In this document: piece by piece, positions 33,119-42,031 of the stretch
How positions within the stretch are numbered: position 1 is the stretch's first letter
How the letters are laid out: every line of letters starts with the position of its first letter
DNA from: Geminicoccaceae bacterium
Lineage (GTDB): Bacteria; Pseudomonadota; Alphaproteobacteria; Geminicoccales; Geminicoccaceae
Assembly: GCA_020638465.1 (NCBI GenBank)
Contig: JACKIM010000001.1
Location: 1,930,501 to 1,994,500, forward strand
Length of the DNA stretch: 64,000 nt
Direction: 5' to 3'
Translations under genes and position numbers: made by a program
The notes under the pieces: generated by a model
Told to the model about the DNA's origin: nothing
Databases searched by the model: none
What the model saw: only the letters and a program-made list of their open reading frames with translations

Positions 33119-34527
33119 AGATCCGTCCGCTCGACATCGGCCCCATCCATTTCGTTGGCATCGGCGGCATCGGTATGAGTGGCATCGCCGAGATCCTGTG
33201 CAACATGGGCTACAGGGTGCAGGGATCGGACATCGCCGAGAACGCCAATACGAAGCGCCTGCAGGGGCTCGGCGCGACTGTCATGCTTGGCCATGCCACG
33301 GAAAACGTCGAGGGCGCGGACGTTCTGGTGGTCTCGTCGGCCATCGCCTCGGGCAATCCCGAGCTCATCGAGGCCCGCCGCCGCCGTATTCCGGTTGTGC
33401 GTCGGGCGGACATGCTGGGCGAACTGATGCGCCTCCATCGCTCGGTGGCCGTTGCCGGCACGCACGGCAAGACCACCACGACAGCTATCGTCGCCGCCCT
33501 GTTCGATGCCGCGGGGCTCGATCCGACGGTCATCAACGGCGGCATCATCAACGCCTATGGCACCAATGCGCGGCTGGGGCAGGGCGAGTGGATGGTGGTC
33601 GAGGCCGACGAGAGCGACGGCAGCTTTCTCAGGCTTCCGGCGACCATCGGGGTGGTGACCAACATCGATCCCGAGCACATGGAACATTACGGCAGTTTCG
33701 ATGGAGTTCGCGACGCGTTTCACAGCTTCGTCGAACATCTGCCGTTCTACGGCTTCGCCGTCCTGTGCACCGATCATCCCGAGGTTCAGGCCCTGCTGGC
33801 ACGGGTGACCGACCGGCGCATCGTCACCTATGGTCTCAACGCCCAGGCCGACATCCGCGCGACCCATATCAGCCTCGATATCGAGGGGTCGCGCTTCGAC
33901 GTCGATATTCGCGACCGTGGCAGCGATGAGGTGCGCCGGATCGAGGGATTGCGGCTTACCCTGCGCGGCGAGCACAATCTTACCAATGCCCTGGCCGCGA
34001 TCGCGATTGCAAGCGAACTCGGGATCGGCGATGAGGCGATCCGCCAGGCTTTCGGCAATCTGCGCGGAGTCAGACGGCGCTTCACCGTCACCGGCGAGGT
34101 CGACGGCACGCTGATCGTCGATGACTACGCCCATCACCCGGTCGAAATCCGCGCCGTTCTGGCGACCGCCCGGGCGTCTGCGGAGGGGCGGGTGATAGCC
34201 GTGATGCAACCGCACCGCTACACGCGCCTGCATGAGCTGTTCGATGGCTTCTGTACCGCGTTTGCCGACGCCGATGTGACCATCGTCGCTCCGGTCTATG
34301 CTGCCGGCGAGGAACCGATCGACGGGGCGGACCAGGTTCATCTGGTCGAGGGGCTGCGCCGCCACGGACAACGCGACGTGATGGCACTCGACGATCCCGC
34401 CGACCTTGCCGGGCTCGTGGACGGGCTGGCCGGTCCCGGCGACATCATTCTGTGCATGGGAGCGGGCAGCATCACCTACTGGGCCGCGAGCCTGCCCGAT
34501 GAATTGCGGCGAAGGCGTTCGGCATGA
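33115..34527 (+). CDS. murC: UDP-MurNAc:L-alanine ligase
   Basis: The 470-residue ligase adds the first amino acid, L-alanine, to UDP-MurNAc. The N-terminal loop HFVGIGGIGMSGIAEIL, the P-loop AGTHGKTTTTAIVAALF (about 114-130), VVEADESDGSFLRLPAT and NIDPEHMEHYG, and the C-terminal VDDYAHHPVEIRA with MQPHRYTRLHELF are all family marks. The ATG at 33115 overlaps the murG stop (ATGA). Confidence 0.96.
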   Translation: MKIRPLDIGPIHFVGIGGIGMSGIAEILCNMGYRVQGSDIAENANTKRLQGLGATVMLGHATENVEGADVLVVSSAIASGNPELIEARRRRIPVVRRADMLGELMRLHRSVAVAGTHGKTTTTAIVAALFDAAGLDPTVINGGIINAYGTNARLGQGEWMVVEADESDGSFLRLPATIGVVTNIDPEHMEHYGSFDGVRDAFHSFVEHLPFYGFAVLCTDHPEVQALLARVTDRRIVTYGLNAQADIRATHISLDIEGSRFDVDIRDRGSDEVRRIEGLRLTLRGEHNLTNALAAIAIASELGIGDEAIRQAFGNLRGVRRRFTVTGEVDGTLIVDDYAHHPVEIRAVLATARASAEGRVIAVMQPHRYTRLHELFDGFCTAFADADVTIVAPVYAAGEEPIDGADQVHLVEGLRRHGQRDVMALDDPADLAGLVDGLAGPGDIILCMGAGSITYWAASLPDELRRRRSA

Positions 34528-35444
34528 GTGAGCGCAACGCCTTTCATGTCCTGGGCGATCGCGTTCGCGACAATGTGCCGCTCAAGCCGATCACCTGGTT
34601 CCGGGTGGGGGGACCCGCGCGCAGGCTGATGCAGGCACGCAGCGAGCAGGATGTGCGCGATGCACTGGTTGCAGCCGGGGAAAGTCTCATCCTGCCAATG
34701 GGTGTCGCTTCGAATATGCTGGTGCGCGATGGCGGCATCGATGGCCTTGTCCTGCGCTTTGGCGGCGAGCTGTCGAAGGTCGAGGCGGATGGCGGGACTG
34801 TGATCGCCGGTGCCGGCGCGCTCGACCAGCGGGTTGCCCAGGTGGCGCAAAGGGCGGGCCTTTCCGGGCTCGAATTCTTCATCGGCATTCCGGGTACCAT
34901 CGGAGGCGCCGTGCGCATGAATGCCGGTGCTTTCGGTGGGGAAACCGCCGACCGTTTCCGCTTTGCCGACTGCATGGACACGTCGGGCAGGGTGCATCGC
35001 CTGACCGCTGCCGATCTCGGCTTCGGCTATCGCCACAGCGAGCTTCCGGCCGGGTTCATTGTGCTGCGCGCAGCCTTTGACTGCGAGCCGGGGGATGGCG
35101 AGGCGATCGCCCGGCGCATGGCGGGGATCCGGGCCGAGCGCGAGGCGGCGCAGCCGTTGCGGGCGGCCACCGGTGGCAGCACCTTCAGGAATCCACCGGG
35201 CGCCAAGGCGTGGAAGCTCATCGACGACGCTGGCTGTCGCGGCCTGCGCATCGGGCAGGCCATGGTCTCCGAGGTGCACTGCAATTTCCTCATCAATACG
35301 GGCGATGCCACGGCAGCGGAGATCGAGGCGCTGGGCGAGGAAGTCCGGCGAAGGGTAAAAGATAAAAGTGGTGTAGATCTTCATTGGGAGATCATCCGCA
35401 TCGGGGAAGCGCTTCCGGCAACCGCAACCGGAGGTGTGGCATGA
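34524..35444 (+). CDS. murB: UDP-N-acetylenolpyruvoylglucosamine reductase
   Basis: The 306-residue FAD enzyme reduces UDP-GlcNAc-enolpyruvate to UDP-MurNAc with NADPH. The FAD domain has TWFRVGGPARRLMQ and LPMGVASNMLVRDGGIDGLV; FFIGIPGTIGGAVRMNAGAFG (about 117-137, read in pieces) follows. The catalytic Ser of the type is in GGSTFRNPPG (about 217-226), and the terminal part has LINTGDATAAEIEAL. The shape, lacking the long insert of E. coli MurB, is type II. The start overlaps murC (ATGA). Confidence 0.95.
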   Translation: MSERNAFHVLGDRVRDNVPLKPITWFRVGGPARRLMQARSEQDVRDALVAAGESLILPMGVASNMLVRDGGIDGLVLRFGGELSKVEADGGTVIAGAGALDQRVAQVAQRAGLSGLEFFIGIPGTIGGAVRMNAGAFGGETADRFRFADCMDTSGRVHRLTAADLGFGYRHSELPAGFIVLRAAFDCEPGDGEAIARRMAGIRAEREAAQPLRAATGGSTFRNPPGAKAWKLIDDAGCRGLRIGQAMVSEVHCNFLINTGDATAAEIEALGEEVRRRVKDKSGVDLHWEIIRIGEALPATATGGVA

Positions 35445-36352
35445 ACAGGCATGTGGCTGTCCTGATGGGCGGACTCAGTGTGGAACGTGAGGTTTCACTG
35501 GTTTCCGGCGAGGAATGTGCAAGGGCTCTGGAGAGCAAGGGATATCGCGTTACCCGCATCGATGTCGGCCGCGATCTTGCTCGACAACTGGAGACAATTG
35601 CTCCCGACTGCGTATTCAACGCCCTGCACGGACGTCTGGGCGAGGACGGGCGGGTGCAGGGCCTGCTCGACCTGATGCAGATCCCCTACACCCATTCGGG
35701 TGTAATGGCCTCGGCCATCGCCATGGACAAGCCGATGGCGATCCGGTTGTTCCGGAGTGCGGGAATCCGTGCACCCGAGGGCAGGTTGTGCAGCCTTGCA
35801 ACCGTGCTGGAAGACCCGCCTTTTGCCCCCCCCTATGTGGTCAAGCCCGCGGCGGAGGGGTCGAGTATCGGCGTAAGCATCGTCAGGGACGATGACCGGA
35901 CGGCCCTCACCGGGCGCAACGATCTGGATCCGAAATCTAAAGTACTGGTTGAAAGATATATTGCCGGATGCGAGCTGACCTGTGCCGTTCTGGGTGATCG
36001 GGCTCTGGCTGTGACCGAACTTTCACCCAATAGGGGGTTTTACGACTATTGTGCAAAATACACTGCGGGTTATGCTAAACACCTCCTCCCCGCACCACTA
36101 GAGGAGGCGGTGTACCGGCAGGTCATGGATTGGGCCTTGTTGGCGCACCGCCTTCTCGGCTGCCGTGGTGTTTCCCGTTCCGACTTCCGTTACGATCCGC
36201 AGCTCGGCAAGGATGGCCTTTTCATCCTGGAGATCAACACTCAGCCGGGAATGACGCCATTGTCGCTCGTTCCCGAGCAGGCGCTGCATTGCGGCATTGA
36301 ATTTCCTGAACTGGTGGCAGGACTTGTGGAGGCGGCACAATGCGATCCGTGA
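35441..36352 (+). CDS. ddl: D-alanine--D-alanine ligase
   Basis: The 303-residue ATP-grasp ligase makes D-Ala-D-Ala for MurF. The N-terminus VAVLMGGLSVEREVSLVSG is the usual one. ALHGRLGEDGRVQGLLDLM, PYVVKPAAEGSSIGVSIV (about 128-145), CRGVSRSDFRYD and LFILEINTQPGMTPLSLVPE complete the ATP-grasp and metal-binding parts. The ATG at 35441 overlaps the murB stop (ATGA), which decides between two possible starts. It overlaps ftsQ by 13 bases. Confidence 0.95.
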   Translation: MNRHVAVLMGGLSVEREVSLVSGEECARALESKGYRVTRIDVGRDLARQLETIAPDCVFNALHGRLGEDGRVQGLLDLMQIPYTHSGVMASAIAMDKPMAIRLFRSAGIRAPEGRLCSLATVLEDPPFAPPYVVKPAAEGSSIGVSIVRDDDRTALTGRNDLDPKSKVLVERYIAGCELTCAVLGDRALAVTELSPNRGFYDYCAKYTAGYAKHLLPAPLEEAVYRQVMDWALLAHRLLGCRGVSRSDFRYDPQLGKDGLFILEINTQPGMTPLSLVPEQALHCGIEFPELVAGLVEAAQCDP

Positions 36353-37209
36353 AGGGCAGGTCGTCCACTGGACCAAGACTCCGTGGTGCAAGGGCGCGTG
36401 GCCGCCGGACGCCTCCGCCGCCGCGTTGGCGGCGTCCGGTCCTTGTCGCCGGGTCCCTGTTGCTGGCCTGTTCGACCGCGACGCTGGCCGGCTGGTGGGC
36501 GGTGTCCAACAACCTTGCCGGACAGGCGGGATCGGTGGTGCTTGCGAAGGCCGCAGATTGGACCCGTTCGATGGGGCTGGAAGTCAAGGAAGTGATGGCC
36601 ATTGGCCGGGCGCGCACAAAATCTGGGGATATCCGTGACAAAATAGCGAACATATATGGACAAAATATACTTTTGGTTGATATTTCCGAGGTCAGAACCC
36701 AACTTGAATCGTTGCCGTGGGTTCGTTCGGCCTCGGTGAGGCGGATGTTACCGGACACGCTTTATCTGGAGCTTGACGAGCGACGGCCGACGGCGATCTG
36801 GGAAGATGAAAATGGTGTTGCGCGCTTGATTGACGAGCATGGTGAAATCATACCTGTCAGCGATGTGGGGATCTTCGCTCACTTGCCCGTGGTCAGTGGC
36901 AAGGGGGCGCGCACCGAGGTGACTGCGCTGTTCCGCAGCCTGCTCGACGAACCGGCGCTGGTAAGCCGCATCAGCGGTGCGCAGCTGGTGGATGAACGCC
37001 GGTGGAACGTGTTCCTGGATGGGCGTATCGCTGTCAAGCTGCCGGCTCACGAGGTCGGGAAGGCATGGGGGGTGCTCGCCCGGGCCGAGCGTGAGACTTC
37101 CCTGCTTGAACGTGCGATAGAGGCGGTCGATTTGCGCAATCCCGACTGGCTGGTTGTTCGGCTGGTCGACGAGGCGACAGGTTCGGCCGCAGTGGGACGT
37201 CAGGCATGA
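36340..37209 (+). CDS. ftsQ: Cell division protein FtsQ
   Basis: The 289-residue protein has an Arg/Pro-rich cytoplasmic tail, one membrane helix (about 33-53) and a periplasmic part with a POTRA domain (VKEVMAIGRARTKSGDIRDK, then the beta domain with WVRSASVRRMLPDTLYLELDERRPTAIW). FtsQ joins FtsL/FtsB with the early divisome. It overlaps ddl by 13 bases and ftsA by 4. The stretch around 36600-36690 is more AT-rich than its surroundings. Confidence 0.93.
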   Translation: MRSVKGRSSTGPRLRGARARGRRTPPPPRWRRPVLVAGSLLLACSTATLAGWWAVSNNLAGQAGSVVLAKAADWTRSMGLEVKEVMAIGRARTKSGDIRDKIANIYGQNILLVDISEVRTQLESLPWVRSASVRRMLPDTLYLELDERRPTAIWEDENGVARLIDEHGEIIPVSDVGIFAHLPVVSGKGARTEVTALFRSLLDEPALVSRISGAQLVDERRWNVFLDGRIAVKLPAHEVGKAWGVLARAERETSLLERAIEAVDLRNPDWLVVRLVDEATGSAAVGRQA

Positions 37210-38522
37210 CCGAAACCATAACCCGAGCTTCCGACATGGCCTGGCGCGGCATTCTGGGCGGGGTTCACCGGAACATCCGCCAGGGACCGCAGGCGCTGAT
37301 CGACATCGGTTCCAGCAAGCTGTGTTGCTACATCGCCCATCCGCGTATCGGCAGCGGTTTCGAGCTGGCTGGTCGCGGCTATCAGGCGGCCGCCGGATTT
37401 CGTGCCGGCAATGTCATCGATATCGACGAAGCCAGTCGCTCGATCGGTGCAGTCCTGCAGGAGGCCGAGAAGGCTGCCGGTATCGAGCTTCGCGAAATCG
37501 CTGTCACCTGGAGCGGAGGTGCGCCCCGCTCGCATCTGGTCAGCGTCAGCCGTCGTCTGGGCGGACACGAACTTCTTGCCGATGACGCGGATATCATGCT
37601 CCAGCATGCTTTCCGCGAAGGGGAGAGTGCGGATCGGGTGGTGGTCGACGCGATACCTGTCGAGATGACGCTGGACGACGGCCGCGTGCTGCGCGACGCA
37701 TGCGGGCTGGCAGCCGACTCGGTGAGCCTGATGGCTTGCGTCACTACGGTCGATCGCAGTGCCCTGGACGGGCTCATCGCCTGTCTTGAAGACTGTCACA
37801 TCGAACCGTCGGCGTTGGTGTCGACGGGGTACGCTGCCGGTATCGCCTGCATTACCCAGGAAGAGATCGATCGCGGCTGCCTTGTCATCGAGCTGGGGGG
37901 CGGGACGACCAATGTCGCCCATTTTCACGGTGGCCGGCTGGTCTATCTGAACCAGATCGCCTATGGCGGAGATAACGTCAGCCGTGATATCGCCTATGGC
38001 CTGAACACAGGGGCGGGCTATGCGGAGCGGTTGAAGACGCTCTATGGCAGTGTGCAGTGGCGCAGCTGCGACGACAACATGCGCATCGATGTGCCGCTGA
38101 TCGGCGATCATGTCGATGCGCCGACCGGAGAAATTCCCCGGACGCGGCTCACCATGATCGTGCGTGCGCGGGTCGAGGAGATCCTCAACCTTGTTCAGGA
38201 GGGGCTGCGCGAGGCCTGGGGACTGTTCGAGGAGCGGCCGCCGCGCAGCGTCGTCGTCACCGGCGGTGGCGGTCAGGTCGAGGGGATCGTGGAACTGGTC
38301 GAGGAGATGTTCGGTTTGCCCGCCCGTCTGGGCAGGCCGGATCTGGTGCAGGGTCGAAACGGTGTTGAAGATCAGCCCTGCTGCAGTGCGGCTTCCGGTG
38401 CACTTGCACTCATTTCGGGAGATGACGAGGGATTGCACTGGCGGCCGCCAAGCGAAACGCCGGCCCTTGCCCAGGGGCTGGCCAAGATCAATCGCTGGTG
38501 GAAACAGAATTTTACAGGTTGA
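37206..38522 (+). CDS. ftsA: Cell division protein FtsA
   Basis: The 438-residue actin-like protein anchors FtsZ to the membrane and recruits later division proteins. The nucleotide-binding parts are LIDIGSSKLCCYIAH near residue 29, VIELGGGTTNVAHFHGGRL (about 221-239) and VVVTGGGGQVEGIVELVEEM near residue 350. The C-terminus NRWWKQNF is the amphipathic membrane-targeting tail. It overlaps ftsQ by 4 bases and is followed by an 89-base gap before ftsZ. Confidence 0.95.
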   Translation: MTETITRASDMAWRGILGGVHRNIRQGPQALIDIGSSKLCCYIAHPRIGSGFELAGRGYQAAAGFRAGNVIDIDEASRSIGAVLQEAEKAAGIELREIAVTWSGGAPRSHLVSVSRRLGGHELLADDADIMLQHAFREGESADRVVVDAIPVEMTLDDGRVLRDACGLAADSVSLMACVTTVDRSALDGLIACLEDCHIEPSALVSTGYAAGIACITQEEIDRGCLVIELGGGTTNVAHFHGGRLVYLNQIAYGGDNVSRDIAYGLNTGAGYAERLKTLYGSVQWRSCDDNMRIDVPLIGDHVDAPTGEIPRTRLTMIVRARVEEILNLVQEGLREAWGLFEERPPRSVVVTGGGGQVEGIVELVEEMFGLPARLGRPDLVQGRNGVEDQPCCSAASGALALISGDDEGLHWRPPSETPALAQGLAKINRWWKQNFTG

Positions 38523-38611
38523 GGAGATTCCGTGCTGGCTGGTCTGCCCGACTGCCTGACGGTGAATGAAGCGGAACCGAATGGTCCGCTTTCAACGAAG
38601 GAGGAGAAGAA

Positions 38612-40093
38612 GTGACCATTAACCTGAGTATGCCCGTGACCCACGAGCTCAAGCCCAAGATCACCGTGATCGGTGTCGGCGGTGCGGGTGGCAATGCGGT
38701 TAACAACATGATCACCTCGCATCTGGAGGGGGTCGAGTTCGTGGCCTGCAATACCGACGCGCAGGCGCTCGCCAACTGCCTGACGGATCGCAAGATCCAG
38801 CTGGGGCACACCATCACCCACGGTCTGGGTGCGGGTGCCCGACCCGAGGTGGGGTCGGCTTCCGCCGAAGAGGCCCTGGACGAAATTCTCGATCAGCTTC
38901 AGGGCTCCAACATGGTGTTCATCACCGCCGGCATGGGCGGTGGCACCGGCACGGGCGCGGCGCCCGTCATTGCCCGCGCGGTGCGCGAGCAGGGTATCCT
39001 CACGGTCGGCGTGGTGACCAAGCCCTTCCATTTCGAGGGCGCTCATCGCATGCGTCTGGCGGAAGGCGGTCTTGCCGAGTTGCAGGAATATGTCGATACC
39101 CTCATCGTCATCCCCAACCAGAATCTGTTCCGTCTGGCCAACGAGCGCACGACCTTCGGCGAGGCGTTCAAGATGGCCGATCAGGTGCTGCACATGGGTG
39201 TGCGTGGCGTCACTGATCTCATGGTCATGCCCGGTATCGTTAATCTCGACTTCGCCGACATCCGCACCGTGATGAGCGAGATGGGCAAGGCGATGATGGG
39301 CACCGGCGAAGCCGATGGCGAGAAGCGTGCCATCGAGGCTGCCGAGGCTGCCATTTCCAATCCGCTTCTCGACGAGGTGTCGATGCGCGGTGCCCGTGGT
39401 GTGCTTATCAATATCACCGGTGGCAAGGACATGACCCTGTTCGAGGTCGATGCCGCCGCCAATCGTATCCGCGAGGAAGTCGACGGCGACGCCAACATCA
39501 TCTTCGGCTCGACCTTCGACGAATCGATGGAAGGCTGCATGCGTGTTTCTGTCGTGGCCACCGGTATTGAAAATGCCGAACTGCGTCAGGCGTCCGAGGC
39601 AAGGCATGCCCAGAGCATCGACGAGCCGGCCGCTGCCGAAGGGCAGGCAAGGCCGGTGGCAGCCCAGGCCAGCGGCTGGTTCCCCAAGGCGGTGCACAAG
39701 CAGCAGCCCTATCCGACGGTGATGCGGAACACGGCCGGTGCCCCCTCGTCGCGCCAGCAGAGCCCGACAGCCAATCTGCGTGCCGCCACCCGCAGCGATG
39801 GTGGCGAGGTTTCGAGTCGGCAACCCGGATTCGTGCCGCCTCCCGCCCAGACACCGTCGTTTTCCCGGGACAACCAGCCTGCAGGTCAGGATGATCGGGG
39901 CCCGAGCATCTTCGATCGTGTCCGGGGCCTGGCCTTCTCACGTCCCGCAACGGCACCGGTTCGCGAACCCGTGACCCAGGCCCGTCGCGTGGTCCAGACC
40001 CGCTCCGAAAACCAGGAGGCCGACGAAAAGCCACGCAAGGACGAGATTGGCGATATCCCGGCGTTCATGCGCCGTGAGCGTGAGAATGCCTGA
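38612..40093 (+). CDS. ftsZ: Cell division GTPase FtsZ
   Basis: The 493-residue tubulin homologue forms the Z ring. The GTP-binding core has VIGVGGAGGNAVNNMI, the tubulin signature AGMGGGTGTGAAPVIARAV (about 107-125), TLIVIPNQNLFR, and the T7 loop region NLDFADIRTVMSEMG. A linker of about 150 residues, rich in Gln, Arg and Pro, leads to the C-terminal peptide DIPAFMRRERENA that binds FtsA. It starts with GTG at 38612, preceded by AAGGAGGAGAAGAA. A small hairpin (38571-38589) lies just before the ribosome site. It is set off from ftsA by 89 bases, so a separate promoter is possible. Confidence 0.97.
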   Translation: MTINLSMPVTHELKPKITVIGVGGAGGNAVNNMITSHLEGVEFVACNTDAQALANCLTDRKIQLGHTITHGLGAGARPEVGSASAEEALDEILDQLQGSNMVFITAGMGGGTGTGAAPVIARAVREQGILTVGVVTKPFHFEGAHRMRLAEGGLAELQEYVDTLIVIPNQNLFRLANERTTFGEAFKMADQVLHMGVRGVTDLMVMPGIVNLDFADIRTVMSEMGKAMMGTGEADGEKRAIEAAEAAISNPLLDEVSMRGARGVLINITGGKDMTLFEVDAAANRIREEVDGDANIIFGSTFDESMEGCMRVSVVATGIENAELRQASEARHAQSIDEPAAAEGQARPVAAQASGWFPKAVHKQQPYPTVMRNTAGAPSSRQQSPTANLRAATRSDGGEVSSRQPGFVPPPAQTPSFSRDNQPAGQDDRGPSIFDRVRGLAFSRPATAPVREPVTQARRVVQTRSENQEADEKPRKDEIGDIPAFMRRERENA

Positions 40094-40157
40094 CAACAAA
40101 CGGAACTGATTGTCAGCTTCTCCTCCTGAAGGCTTTGAATCAAATTGCCTTTGCTCT

Positions 40158-40197
40158 CTCCACCATCTGCCCGAGTGCGGGTGGTGGAGGCTCTTTT
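40158..40197 (+). terminator. Terminator after ftsZ
   Basis: CTCCACCA (40158-40165) pairs with TGGTGGAG (40182-40189), with a second short CCCG/CGGG stem inside, and CTCTTTT follows. It separates the division cluster from lpxC. Confidence 0.75.
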
Positions 40198-40287
40198 GCG
40201 GTTTTGGGCACAATCGTGCAGGATCAAGCGCGAATGAAACCGTCAGGGCCGGGTAGAGCACACCGTCGATAATCAAGGAGCGGTGCT

Positions 40288-41223
40288 TTGCAGGATAATC
40301 ATGTCGTCCGGGCGCAACGGACGTTGCGGCATTCCATCGGCTGTGTGGGGGTTGGCCTGCACACGGGAGCGCGTGTCGCGGTAACCCTTCATCCGGGCGA
40401 GGCTGGCAGCGGCATCGTCTTCTGCCGTACCGACTGCGGCAATGCCGTCCCGGTTCGCGCAAGCCATGGCCGGGTCGCCGAAACCGACTTGTGCACGGCA
40501 ATCGTCGATGCGGCCGGCAACCGGATCGCCACCATCGAACATCTCATGGCGGCCCTGGCGATCTGCGGCATCGACAATGCCCGGGTCGATCTGGCGGGAC
40601 CCGAGATTCCCGCCATGGACGGATCGGCCCAGCCCTTCGTCTTTCTCATCGAATGCGCCGGTACGGTACCGCAGGATCGTCCACGCAATACCGTCCGTGT
40701 CGTGAAATGCGTCGAGGTTCGCAGCGGCCAGTCGCTGTGCAAGCTGGTGCCGGACCATGAACGCTCGTTCCACTGCCGTATCGACTTCCCGTCGCGGCAT
40801 GTCGGCATTCAGGAGTTCTCCCTGGCCTTCGACGATGACGGCCTGCGCCACGAACTGGCCCCGGCGAGAACCTTCGGCTTTGCCGACGATGTCGAGGCAC
40901 TCAGGGATCGCGGCCTTGCCCGGGGCGGATCGTTGCGCAACGCCGTGGTGATCGGTGAGCAGGGCGTGCTCAACGAGGAGGGACTGCGCTTCCCCGACGA
41001 GTTCGTTCGCCACAAGATGCTGGATGCGATCGGCGACCTTGCCCTTGCCGGATGCATCATCGGGGCGAGGTATGTGGGGATCCGCCCCAGCCACCGCCTC
41101 AACATCGCCTTGTTACGGAAGTTGTTCGACACCGCTGGCGCATATGACGTCATCGCGGGCGAGCTGCCGCCATCGGTCCCCCGCATCGACGTGCCGGCAA
41201 CGTCGCTGGCGCTCAACAGCTGA
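40288..41223 (+). CDS. lpxC: UDP-3-O-acyl-N-acetylglucosamine deacetylase
   Basis: The 311-residue zinc enzyme removes acetate from UDP-3-O-acyl-GlcNAc, the committed step of lipid A synthesis. The zinc and catalytic residues are in TIEHLMAAL (His about 84), DEFVRHKMLDAIGDLAL (His and Asp about 240-246) and the late PSHRLNIALL (His about 271). Other marks are GVGLHTGARVAVTLHP, PAMDGSAQPFVFL and ARTFGFADDVEALR. Translation starts at TTG (40288), supported by AAGGAG eight bases upstream. The presence of lpxC shows an LPS outer membrane. Confidence 0.95.
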   Translation: MQDNHVVRAQRTLRHSIGCVGVGLHTGARVAVTLHPGEAGSGIVFCRTDCGNAVPVRASHGRVAETDLCTAIVDAAGNRIATIEHLMAALAICGIDNARVDLAGPEIPAMDGSAQPFVFLIECAGTVPQDRPRNTVRVVKCVEVRSGQSLCKLVPDHERSFHCRIDFPSRHVGIQEFSLAFDDDGLRHELAPARTFGFADDVEALRDRGLARGGSLRNAVVIGEQGVLNEEGLRFPDEFVRHKMLDAIGDLALAGCIIGARYVGIRPSHRLNIALLRKLFDTAGAYDVIAGELPPSVPRIDVPATSLALNS

Positions 41224-41240
41224 AGCTGGTTGCCGGCATC

Positions 41241-41732
41241 TTATCCGGCAGGCGCCGCCACGGTTCGTTCGAGACGCAGGGCGGCGCAGCCGTCGGGGTA
41301 GTAGCCGGGTACCCGGGTTGCCAGGCGGTAGCCCATGCGCTCGTAACGGTTTTTGAGCGTGAGATTGTCCTCGCGGATCTCCAGCCGCATCCGTGTCGCA
41401 CCGTGATCGAGGACTGCCCGTTCGGCGGCGCTGAAAAGGGTGCTGCCGAGACCGGCCCCCTGAATCCGCGGATCGACCGCCAGCGAATAGAAACGGCCGG
41501 CCGACGACCCCTTGCGGAACAGCACCAGGGCGTAACCGGCCGGGCGGCCCTCGTGCTCGACGACGATCAGTGCGGCATTGGCACCATCGGCGAAGTGTCG
41601 GAACTGCCGGGCGGTGATCAATCCGTCGTAACGGGCCGGATCGAACGCCGCTGCCTCGATGGCCGCGAGCGCTGCCGCATCGTTTCTCGTCGCTGGACGG
41701 CAAGGGGGAGCGTGTATTGATGATTTCGCCAT
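41241..41732 (-). CDS. GNAT family N-acetyltransferase
   Basis: The 163-residue protein has the GNAT fold: motif A in FYSLAVDPRIQGAGLGSTLF (about 82-101) with the acetyl-CoA loop QGAGLG, and motif B with LEIREDNLTLKNRYERMGY resembling RimI-type enzymes. The acceptor is unknown. It is divergent from the RimK-like ATP-grasp gene at 42032 across a 299-base gap; such pairs occur in other proteobacteria and have been proposed to modify or make peptides or amino acid derivatives. AAGGGA lies before the ATG. It is convergent with lpxC, 17 bases between their ends. Confidence 0.85.
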   Translation of the reverse strand: MAKSSIHAPPCRPATRNDAAALAAIEAAAFDPARYDGLITARQFRHFADGANAALIVVEHEGRPAGYALVLFRKGSSAGRFYSLAVDPRIQGAGLGSTLFSAAERAVLDHGATRMRLEIREDNLTLKNRYERMGYRLATRVPGYYPDGCAALRLERTVAAPAG

Positions 41733-42031
41733 GGCATATTTCCCTTGAAGGCGAAAATGTCCGCAAACGGATCAGCTGATGCCGGGTCCTGCCTGCCGGA
41801 ATGCTCCGGTGTGATTGACAGTTGAGGACATCCCTCTGAGCGGGCTGGTCCTTCTAGATCTCTTTTCTCCAGGTTGGAATGGGGCGATTGAATCCGGATT
41901 TGCAATTGCCGAAATCGGAATTCTGGCTCTATCGGAAGTTTCCAGAACCGGCTAGATGCCTGTTCGAAGACTTGCGTGAACATCTTTGTTTCTCCAGGTG
42001 AAGGAGTAGCCGGCATGGTGATGGTCGGCGG
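41733..42031. promoter_or_regulatory. Divergent control region between GNAT and RimK-like genes
   Basis: No gene is seen in these 299 bases. They hold an imperfect palindrome at 41893-41919 centred on GCAATTGC, and a 6-base inverted repeat TTCTGG/CCAGAA (41931-41936 and 41942-41947 on the two arms approximately). Both could be operators, but nothing identifies the regulator. Confidence 0.35.
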
